Part shown: in pieces, positions 42,801-54,532 of the stretch
Numbering within the stretch: the first letter of the stretch is position 1
How the letters are laid out: the number at the start of each line of letters is the position of its first letter
NCBI GenBank assembly: GCA_035222895.1
Contig: JAVYIG010009933.1
Span: 1 to 64,000 of the forward strand
Length of the DNA stretch: 64,000 nt
Source of the DNA: Strongylocentrotus droebachiensis
Taxonomy: Eukaryota; Echinodermata; Echinoidea; Camarodonta; Strongylocentrotidae
Direction of reading: 5' to 3'
Notes under the pieces: generated by a model
Databases searched by the model: none
Seen by the model: the letters and a program-made list of their open reading frames with translations, nothing else
Told to the model about the DNA's origin: nothing
Program-made: the position numbers and the translations under genes

Positions 42801-45800
42801 TGTTTCAACTACCGGTCCTTCTTCACCGACTGGTACATTAAATAACATCTTCTCACGCTTCAGGTCGTTATGACAGGCCAATAAACATTGTGAGTACATT
42901 ATGGTAATTAAGGTTACCTAAATAGAATAATTATTAAATGATAACGCTGCCGGTGTATTTCTTTATAAAGGCATGCATGCGAAGCTAGAGTCAATGGCCC
43001 TGAGTTATAGCATGCTTGAGCGCGTTGAGCGCAACTGGATGGCGAACAGGCGTGTCACCTCGGATAACTAATATCATTAACACTACCTCCATGCGATCTC
43101 ACACAAGTCGTATAACATCATGTTCTTACTAAATATAAAAATACAAAATATACAAAAGAAATAACGAAGACTGACTTACTATAGGTTGACTTGGGTCATC
43201 TTGGTAATCTAGATGATTCCACCAGTACTCCCCATCTAAGCTGTAGTCCACTTTAAATGAGTTAACCCAGCATCCCTCTCCATCCATCATCTCCTTGTTG
43301 CCACGGGTAACGAGACCAGTGATGAGGACGCGCTCGCTGTAACACACCTTGTATGGAATAGAATCAGTGGATATGCGTAAAAGTTTATATAGTCTACTGT
43401 ACTATATATAGAAATTAATCGTTATATCGCTTACTATAGGTTTTCCCGCCCAATTTTATCAGAGTTGCATTCGAATTCATGAATAGGCGTTCTTTGAGCA
43501 TTCAATTTCGTTTTATATCATTCCTTTTAAATTTTATTTCATCCAAGAGAGAAATCAATTCAATTTCGCGCCAGCTGGATAGACGTTCAATTTCGTCTTT
43601 AATACCGATTTCAATTTCCTTTATAGGCACACACCTTCGCACTTTTAAGGTTCGAATTAAATTAACATAAACAAGTTCTGTAGTTCTATGTTATTTAACA
43701 TTTAATTCATCCATTTTGTCTGTTACCCAGTACATCTTGTCTTTGTATTATGTTGTGTTTTTCTCTAGAGCGCTTAGGGACATGTTTTAATACTATGTGT
43801 TATGCGCTATACAAGAACGGTTAATTATTATTATTATTATGTTATTCTTACCGCAATATGTTCACGTCATATTTTGTTCACTGTTTTTTAATTATATAAT
43901 TTCATTTTCATTTTTTAAGTTTCATAATGTTATTGTAATCATATTTTATATACATCGTTTCTTTCTAATCTTCTCTTCCAGTTTCACTTGATTCCCTAGC
44001 AGTTTGGATATAACACTTACAGAATGGTTATACCTAATATTTTGTTTTGCTTTGCTTCGATGACGGTTTGTCAGAGGAATGAGATATTTCAATATAAGGC
44101 AAATGTCCCATTTCAAGGTACATAAAGTTTGATTAATCTATTCAAACAGATGCAGATTGCAACGAGGATAAACAGTATATTTTTTTTAAAGAAAGACTGC
44201 ACAAATGCTATAAATGCTCGCCTATTCGTGAATTTGAATACCTAACGTTTATCAGGACGTGCAGGTGCGAATTTGAATGCATTACGTGCGCATTTTACAC
44301 GTTTATGTGGAGAAAAATCATGAGTTCGCATGCTAATACAATTAATTTGAATGCACTAGTTAGCTATTTGATCTCGGTGATCCTTCAAATTTGCTCGAAA
44401 TTGAATGATCGCATCGTTAAATCGGATGCAACGTTGACAAAATTTGGCGGGAAAACCTATATTATAATTTAAATAATACTCAAGGAATTATATCTCAGAA
44501 ATCTATGGTGTGATATAACTTATGCTTTACCAGATATTTCTTTGCTAGCATTGGGTGTAGTGTCCACACAATGCAGTGATTCATCATCTCCATCATCGTT
44601 ATCATCAACATCATCATCATTTTCATCATCGACGTCGTCGCCATCATCATCATCACCACCATCCTTATCATTATCAGAATAAAACATCGAATAATCGTAT
44701 ATTTTACCTGCCACCATTCTCCAGTCACTTCATTAGCTGGAATCCAGGTTAGGACACTTTCCACATCGGTTGTGTTTGGGTGATGACCGTCCATATAACT
44801 GGACGCAGAGAAGCTCGCATTGATTCTGCCATTATTCAGCAAGATATTCAGAGGCAAAGGGCATTCAGCTACGAGTCGAGGAATAAAAAAACCGAGATAA
44901 TGAAATAGTTCAAAATTGTTAAATGCTACAACCCAAATAAAATAACAAACAATACAAGTTCCTTATAGCTGAAGCATTGCTCCTGAAAGACATATGCCCC
45001 CCCCCCCCCCCCAAAAAAAAGAAAAAAAAGAAGAGGGAGTAAAAGTTTCATTTTGCCACGGTGGGTCCCCTCAATAATTCTGGAACTATGATTTTGATGA
45101 AATATCAAGCATTTCAGGTAAGAAATCATCATTTATAGGCATAGTGGCCGTCTAAACCCATACAGAGGATATTTAAAAAAGAACAACCTCTTACCTAACA
45201 TTTGGTATAATGGTAAAACGAACTCTATTTTTCTGTCTAATGATACCTCGGAGTCGTATTCATACATGATGTCACGGATAACTAACATATTATTCCATAC
45301 ACATTTCAAGACATTTAATTTTATTAACTACCTTCCACGGTTTGTATATGGTATTCAAACAATATCATTAAATATATAACTTCGAGCTTTTTCACCTGCC
45401 GAAAGCTTCGTAAAATCTGGCAGGAAAGCATCGCATACTGTAAATAAAGAGAAAAGCAGTAAATGTCACTACTATGATTAACGATGAACTAATTAATATT
45501 TACACATGGTGATGTTAAAAGGAGAGGCAAGCAGATAGAGACAAGAGAGATATAAAGGGTGAGTCAGAAAAAATGTCCCACTTTTTAAAAGTTGTATTGT
45601 TTGAAGTTTGACTTTTTAATTATGGGTTTCATGATATGTCTTGATAGAGTTATTCTCCCAGTACATTCAGGTACCATTTTCATTTGAATCCCTTCACGTA
45701 TGACTGAATATCAGACAATCTTTACAATACTGCCATATTTCACTTGCGCCAACTTACTGGGTGAGGAATAAAACAGTGCATTGAACAAAGACAGTCAGAC

Positions 45801-46528
45801 AGACAGACACACACACACACACACGCACACACACACACATATTGAATTAATAGTCTGATATTGAATTTTTGGTATGAATAGCAAACCCAGAATTTCTTCA
45901 TTAAAGAAGATTACAGCTCCTTCAGAGTGACCTATAATGTCGATCTTAACGAAACCAATAGTTGATGCTGCATCCCTGTACTGGGTATGCCAAGTGTGAA
46001 TTTATAAATCTATTCACAGCTTTCAATATTTCAACAGTGAGACTACCATGCTCTCATTTAAAAAAAAGATAAATACGCTCTAGTTTGGCTTCTCGGGGCA
46101 TATCATTATATACATCAGTCAGACTGTATTTCATTCAAGACGCATATTCTTACTTTTGTCAATTCGAGTGTACAGTCCATAATAGGCATTAGAAATCGCC
46201 GGGTCCCCCGGTTGGATCCTTGCTAGGTTTAGAGTGTATATGCTTTGGGCTGATAAGGTACATCTTCTGGTGTTGTAGGTATGCACATCGCGGAACTTGA
46301 CAGAGAGACACGAGAACGATTCCTCTTCTAGACACTGGAGGGCGCACTCCTCTGCCGTTATATTAGGGTCCTCGATGATGCGACTGTCGTAAGAGTCGAA
46401 ACGCGCATAGTGCGTCAGCTGAAAGTGGGACAGGGCACCGAGGGTACCTGTGACGGGTAACAACGTGATGAAGTAAGATTTCAAAATTTGATTTAAAAAA
46501 AAGTATTTCAATAACCCCCCCCCTCACA

Positions 46529-46560
<32 letters not shown>

Positions 46561-46612
46561 CTTCTCCCTCCATTTCTCTCTCTCTCTCTCTTTCTCTCTT
46601 TCCCCCTCTCCC

Positions 46613-46654
<42 letters not shown>

Positions 46655-47742
46655 AAAACATGAAGAACGATTGATATGCTAATTGATCAAAAACATGTTT
46701 ATTTTGTGGACTCTCCCTTTTCTCTCGATGAGACGTCATCGATTGATTCTTTACCCCATTTCTCTTAATCTATTTTGTTTGTTTGAGTATTTTTTATTTT
46801 TGGTTCTTGAAATTATTGGGATCGGTAAATGAATAAAAAAAAAAAGACAAATTATTCCGATTAGAGTTTATCATATGTTCAAAATGATCATATAAGGGCG
46901 GGTATATCATACACTATACATATCATAATTGCATCGTCTACTTACACTCGTCTATCTGACAGAAATCTGACAAGATTTCGCTGCTGTTTGGACTCTGGTA
47001 ATAACACCATGGCCTATCACGTCCGTCCGGGTTGCGGCAAAAATTCTCATCCAACCCTAGTTCCATGAGAGGAAATCTTATTTTATCATTTCACCAAGTG
47101 AGCATGGATAATTTTTGTATGTCAGAGTGATTAATATTAATAATTGATCCCAAAGAGATGTGATATAAAAACTGCCCCCACTCACCCTTCCACATTCACA
47201 GAGATATAAACCTAATAAGTTAATGGTTTGTTTCCAGATTTAGGAATCAATAAAAGCTTTTAGGTATTATTGCTTTCATTGTGATCGTGGTATTTACGTG
47301 GTAATTGTACGAAACCAAATAGATGATTATCACCAATGTTCATTTTTCGATGATATCCCTGCACATTCTCCCCACCCCTAAACAAAATTAAAAAGTGATA
47401 AATTAGGTGGTTTCATATCAAAGTATGTACCCGGACCTGTTTTCTCGTAACGGTTGTAGCTACATCATGATCATACAATCCTCTTAGATCTTGTCCGGAA
47501 AATCTGCCTTTTGAATCTAGTCCTTATAGATTTATTAAGCTACAACCTTCAATATTCTTCTCTTTTGCTAACAAGATCATACCTGATACAGGATCCAAGG
47601 TGATATTAGTCCCTTTCTCCCAGTCGATACAGAGGTAGCCAGACTCAGTGTAGTGACCATACCATCGGTAATCTTCACCGGTACCGTTCCTGCAACCAGC
47701 ATGTGCTTCAAGAGGGACATGGTAATAATCATGAAAGTAGTA

Positions 47743-47778
<36 letters not shown>

Positions 47779-50700
47779 GTGATGATATCATTGTCATTAT
47801 TATTATTAGTAGTAGTATTACTATTGTTATCATCATTATTATTAAGGATAAATATGATACAAATAATAATGAATATTAATATCAATGATGATAATGATAG
47901 TGAGGATAATATCCATGATAATAATACTACTAATAATGATAACGATCTAAACAAACAAAAAGTAATTTTGTGAGAACGAAGAGGTATACTAACTAAAGGC
48001 TCGACCGCGTTCAAACTAGATGAAGAACACCTTTGGCTTAGCGAAATCCGAAAAAGGGGGGTTTGGAATTAAGGGGAAATGGGATTAAAGGAAAGGTGCA
48101 GGGGTATGGCAATTTGTGAGGAAGAAAAAAATACTAAACCCGACTATCCCTATGTGAGACGAGTCGACAGGATGCCATCACGATGTCCTTACGAAGGGCA
48201 AAATGGACACACGAAAATGAACCTTCGCAAGGTCTTTCGGCACTTTTTAGGTATGCCAAAGATTTTGCCACCGCTCACGAAGTTGAGACTGAGCCTGAGA
48301 AACTCCACCAGTGGTCATACGATGACTTAAGATGCTCTCACGAATCGCCCAATGTTTTTACGATCAGAGCCGACTTTGAACATTTCCTTTATCGTGTGTC
48401 CACCTGGTGTCAATTTCAGGACAGTGTGAAGCAGGCATTGAGAATGTCATTGAACTTTACTTTAAAGGTCATTATTTTTAGTTGGCCAACCCAGTAAAAT
48501 GGAACCTGATATGGAATAGTGTTAGTTATTGGATATACGGGTATGTTTTCTCAGTTCTTTGCGAGAAAAAAATATGTCTTTTACTATCCTTGGATTATTC
48601 GAAGTAATTGAGATAGTACGCGTGATAGAAGCTCACATAAAAACAAATCGACATACAATACTGGGTAACTAAAATGAATTACAATGTACGGAGTATAAAC
48701 AAAGTGTTTCGAGAAAGTCGTAGATATGGAAAACAACATAAACAATATATCAAAAGTATGGAATATCTAATGTTATATCTCTAAGATAAACGGGCAAATT
48801 TGTTAGGCTGTTTGTGCTATTATCTGGCCCCTTTTACCAACCAATAGTATATGTAAACACACTGTATGAAATGTATAACTGTATTGCTGATGGTAAAAAG
48901 ATCGACCAATCAAAGCAAATCAATATACATCAATAAAGTGTGTTCTTAATTATTGTTTAGTAATTTATGCTGGTATTAACAAAAACCATAGATTTTATCA
49001 CTGTTGTTAAAAAAAAAACTGTTCATAGTTATATTTCTAAGATATACGGGCATCGGATATGCATAGAGATCCGTCATTGGAAATCAATACTTATTTTGAA
49101 ACTTCTTCGTAAAAAATTATTCGTGCAAGTGAAGTGGATATACGATTACCAATAATAAAATGCAATAGCTCTTAAAAACATTAACTTTTGTTGTACTATT
49201 GAAAGAGCCTAAATAATAATATACATCAATAAAGTGGCAGTGTTCTAAATTTATTAGGAATTCATGCTGGTATTAACAAAACCCGTAGATTTAAACATTA
49301 TTTTTTATTATTTTAACTTTTCATGATTTTGAAGTAAATCAAAAGTGACCCTCCCAATTTATTCATTTTTGGATATATTTTCATTTACGTTTACGTTTAA
49401 ATTTACGTTTACATTTACATTTACGTTTACATTTACATTTACATTTAAATTTACGTTTACATTTACATTTAAATTTACACTTGTATAGTCTCAGACGGTC
49501 CACACTTAAACTCACCTGCACATGTGTTCAAATGACAAAATCCAGGCTTCAATTCTCCCTCGAGATTTACCATGTAGCACCATGGTGCTGTGGAGTTCCC
49601 GGCTACACGACAATGATTATCCTCCAGATCTGCCAAATCATATCAAAATAAAATTTGAACATTCGTTTCAATTCCTATATACACAATGCAAATACAGTAT
49701 GAATTGATAACTAACTAGTACAAATAGAGATTGTAGTTTTAGTTTTACATAGAAAGAAAAAATAATCACAAGTTATGGAGGAATATTTGATGATTTGATG
49801 GTGTTGACGTAATCCCATACCCTTTTACCTACGACCATCAACCGTAATAGCCATTCTTCCGATAACCTTTTCGACAGACATTTTATTTTCTTGTTGAATA
49901 GTAACTTTAATGTCTAGCATAGGTAGTTAAATCACACACACCGGTGATTTCAATTATTAATTCGTTTGAATAATCTTCAATAGATTCACTATCTGAATAA
50001 TTCATATGTACCATACATAACATTTCATTCATTCTCATGACAACGGGTAATTATACCGCGTCTGGTTCAACAGGGTGTCCCTGAAAAAGGGAATCCCGCG
50101 TTTACGTGTAAATAACTCGATGATTTTTAATTCATTCTTGGTTATTAAATGTATGTATGATTCGAATGTTTATTTTATATTCTTTCATATGACACCAAAA
50201 TCATGATCAAGACGTCACGCATGGATAATTTCAGAAAGCTCGACGTGGCAGTATCACAAGCCCAATTGTCAAAAAAAAGTAAATGATGGCTGTTACGTTT
50301 TGGTCATGTGGTTTTGAAATGATAGTGTGGAACTAATAATTTTTAAGCATATATACACGTCATTGAAAAGCTCATACCCGCTTCGTTCATGTGAGACAGT
50401 AATTATAATGGAACGACCACGCATTACCCTGTACCGTGTACCTTGTGTTGATCACTTCCGAATGGTCCGCTTGGAACTATTTGGTTAAATTGTTGAAGGT
50501 AGCATAGCTTGCTTGAGCACATGACATTTTAGGAAATGAAATGAGTCATTTGAGCAAATGCCATTTTGCCATACCCATTAGAAATTGTGCCTGCTAGGTC
50601 CCAGCGTGATTCTTCTAATGTGCTTATGGTGCCATGTGGCACATGATATAATGGGCTTTTAATTGATGTTTATTTCCAATGATAAATGATTCCATATCAT

Positions 50701-51617
50701 TTAATTTCCTTAAAAAAGCATGATGAACCAAAATTAGCAGCAATTAGTTTCTTTTGGACAATTGTGTTTCTGACACTTCGATCTACTTCAAACTGGCGGG
50801 AAAAGGTCACGTGACTTCTTGATCATAGTTCTCCATGTCATATTTATGAAAACGTGGAGCGCTGTAATGGCAGCTAGGCTAAAGCCGGGGTAATAATAAA
50901 TGCGCCTCGCAATGGAATTTCTAGAAAGACGGCGCTATAGAAATGCCTATTATTATTATCCTCATTATTTATTAAACAAAACGACAAGTCAATGCTTTTT
51001 TGCACTGTCGCATCCTAAAGTTAATGCATTTTCCTTACTCTAGCTGCATCTTACTTTCTGCATCCATTTTTCATGTCGCCATGCAAGTTCCACCAACTTA
51101 CCGAGTTAAATTCTTGGTGATAAAGCTTTGCCATTCATTACTATTAAAGACAAAATTACTTTATGTGAGCTGAAGGCATTCCATTAAGATGTCTAATTTG
51201 ACATGCTTAATATCCGGGAAGGATTGACCGTTTCAGCCCCTCCAGGAAACACGAAAAATTAGCTTTCATTTATTTATACCTGTGACGTGATGTAAAGCAT
51301 GCTTTTGTCATTACCAACACGGAGCCACTGGCGCCATTTAGGAGAAGTGACACTTAAATTACATTGCAACCTCCGGATATTATCTGGCTAATAAGTTAAA
51401 TTACACAAGTCCATTAAGGCTTTCAAGAAGGGATTATCTAATGGTCATACTGCGTTCATTTTATCACTCGTGGTACTCACTCATAATGCAGTCCCCTTGC
51501 CCCCCCCCCCCCCCCTCCCCCTTCTCTCTCTCCCTCTCTCTCTTTCTTTCTCTCTTTCTCTCTACTCTTACCCTCTTCCCCTATCTATCTCTCTCTCCCT
51601 CTCCCCCCCTCTCTCTC

Positions 51618-51668
<51 letters not shown>

Positions 51669-54474
51669 CTCTTCCACTATCTCTCTCTTTTCCCCTCTCT
51701 CTCACATACCCTCTTCCGCCTTGCTCTCTCTCTCTTTTCTCTCTTTATCTCCCTCTCTCTCTCCTTCTCTTTCTCTCTCTCTCACACACCCTCTTCCTCT
51801 CTCTCTCTCTCTATCTCCCTCTTTCTCTTTCGTTCCTTGTCTCAGGCCCACTAGTCATGTTTATATAACTTGTCTTTTGTTTTGAGTGTGTGTGTGTGTG
51901 TGTTTTTTTGTGTGGGTTTTTTGTCAACTACTTTTTTTCTTCCTTTTCGTCGGTAGAGATTGAATTCTTTCTTATTCTTGCGCATGTTTTATAGGAACTA
52001 CTAACACAAGTCATATAAATATTTTCAGGTATTAGAATTGTACTATTAGTTGTAAAGCAATGATGCTGACACTATGTAATTCGGAATATTCAAAGTAGGT
52101 AATTACACTACCTAAAGTAAATTCTGTTTCATTACCATGATTATGCTTGTGAATGAATACTGTCTTTAGAGTATAGAGGGAGCAGAGCTCCTTATCCTGG
52201 TTAAGATGGGGATGTTTACTAATTATTTCTGTAATTGTGTATGATTTCTGTACTTGCATTAGCCTAATATGTGTATCAAGACAAATTTTTCGCTTTGATT
52301 TAGGAATTATTCGCTATTAAACTGTCTATTCATTGATGTAAACATAAATGTTTAAGTATAATTTTATATACATGTAGTTCAGTCTATTACCAATATTAAA
52401 AAAATGATCAAATTTTTAACCAGGTATGTGCACAATGTTCGTCCACTTGGGAACATTTTCTCATTCTGACATTTTTTCCTGCAGCTCTAATGGATTTAGC
52501 AATATTTTATCAACTAGGAATTTCACGAATTGCGGCGCCAATGATAAGCAGACAGGCGATCGGCTTGTAAAGGTCATGGGGTTCCTGACTGACCTAAAGG
52601 TTTATAATTATCATTACAGCATGAGCTATTATCCAGAATTTTGTTTCAGAATCTGAGACAAACTTACCGGATCCCTTTAAAGAAGAAGGTGATTGGATTT
52701 GCAGAAAGCATGAGTCTGGTATGGCTTCTAAAGTAGCATCATTGATCTACAAAGTCTATTGTCTCCCTTGCCATGCTGGATAATGCTCTTATAAGGTTGC
52801 AAAGACTTTAAATCGTAATCTTTGCCTTCATAAATCATGTTTGTCCACCAAGGTGCGTTGGGCTAATAAATCTTGTATGAAGACTTGTTCATATTATATG
52901 GCGTGGTAATCCTCAAAAAAGCCGCCGTCGTTTTTTTTACGTGTAAATTACTTGCACGTATTCACTGAGCTCTGTGTTGAAAGATACAGGAATATGAAGC
53001 GTCTTACACTTTGCGTCATTAAATTTAACAAAAACGCCACGGTTTTACCGCGTATTACATGAACGAGCCTTTAAAGATCTTTGCAAAGAATACATGCCGC
53101 CATGTAGGCCCTACGTACTACGTATATATAATGGCCCGTATTCTGAAGTCAGGTTTAACTTTAAACCTAGGTTTAACTCTAGTCTAAGCCTCGCCTAACT
53201 CTCAGATTTAAACCTAGGTTTTAGACTTAAACCTGGGTTTTAGACTTAAACCTGGGTTTAACTAAACCTGCCTTTCAGAAACTGAAATGATACTTAGACC
53301 TGAAGTCTGGCTTAGTTAAACCCGGGTTTAAAGTTAAACCTGGGTTTAACTAAACCTGACTTCAGAATACGGGCCATGGAGTTACTAGCTAGTAACTCCA
53401 TGGGAGAGCCCTATCTATTTGCTACAAGGCCCCGATCGAGATTCAAACACCGAATCAGATTCTCTTATAATATGAAGACAACATTAGGACTACAAACTAA
53501 TGTCCCACAGTGCTACATTCACAGTTTATCTTTGATTTCTTCAATTGGCAGCCTACCATTGGAATCCAAACTACCTTTACAGACGAATGCTAAGGAACAA
53601 ATCCTTTGTCAAGACATTTAGCAAATCTCTGAATTAAGATTGCACTTTCGATACTATCTCCTCGTGGAAAATAAAGTTTAATAATGATTACTCAGTGACC
53701 ACTATTAAATGTTTCATTTATTTTTAAAGATTCTACTTTATATATTTTAAAAGCCTGTCTGCACTAGTTAAGTCATAAGGGATTAGACCTCCCCGCGTGG
53801 TCACTGAGAGGTGGTTAACTCATCGAATCAGCTCTCAATTAACATAAGAAAAAGGGGACAATTGGGGGACCAACGGGTACCGATTATGCATTGTTTGGTA
53901 TATAGAGGGCACAAGTAGCTACAAAAAGTGCAGTCCCGCTTTAAGAATCTACTTGAATGTAGTAAATTGAATTTCATTTCTTCCGATTTTCAATCCGATC
54001 TCGAAATTCTTCAATTACATGGACATCATTGCGGTAACATGATAAAGCTTAAATGATGGTCATTTTTTTTTGAGAGAAGAAAAACGGGCCATTTACCGTA
54101 TCTATCAATGAGATCATCAGCGTTGCTCCAGTTCCCGACGATGGAGTTCCAGCTTTCGCAGTATTTACAGTCAAGTGTGCCGTCTGTAAGAACACAGGAC
54201 CGGTTGAAGGTCCCGTAGTAAGACCAGGTGCGGCGGTTGAAGCAGTCCCGTTGACCTGGAATTGATGGTGAAATTGGGTTTATTTTTAAATAAAAAACTT
54301 GGCAAGATAAACTCACTTTCATTTCAACATTTACAAACTTAATTCCACTTGATTTACACCCCCAAAAATCAAGTATGCTTCCCGTCTCTCTTTATTGCCG
54401 GCATTCACAACCACCCTCACCCCGCCCCTCACGCCCCTCACGCTCCTCTCTTTCTCTTTCTCTTTATCTCTCTC

Positions 54475-54532
<58 letters not shown>

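Larger units (their letters stand above)
49630..54096. other. Long receptor intron between the kringle 1 exons
   Basis: Contains SINE tail sequence (50.9 kb), the CT tract (51.5-51.8 kb), MITE D with its palindrome (53.1-53.4 kb) and MITE B copy 2 (53.7 kb). Open frames at 52,426-52,656 and elsewhere are unsupported. Confidence 0.6.

Noticed and set aside
44495..44707. Continuation of discoidin exon 8 into an Asp/Met-rich peptide
   Set aside because: A GTAAAA donor directly after GEWWQ and the next exon's matching phase show that this is intron with a CAT repeat.
47583..48014. Longest open frame over kringle exon 4 ([13 protein letters not shown] frame)
   Set aside because: It is out of frame with the kringle; the shifted frame gives [13 protein letters not shown] and fits both splice phases.
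48079..48497. Plus-strand frames of 83-104 codons
   Set aside because: No recognisable motif, antisense in a receptor intron, and no promoter or splice support.
49384..49482. Telomere-like sequence
   Set aside because: The hexamer is TTTACR rather than TTAGGG and lies in an intron; a plain microsatellite explains it.
52426..52656. 76-codon plus-strand frame in a receptor intron
   Set aside because: No domain pattern and no supporting signals; likely chance.
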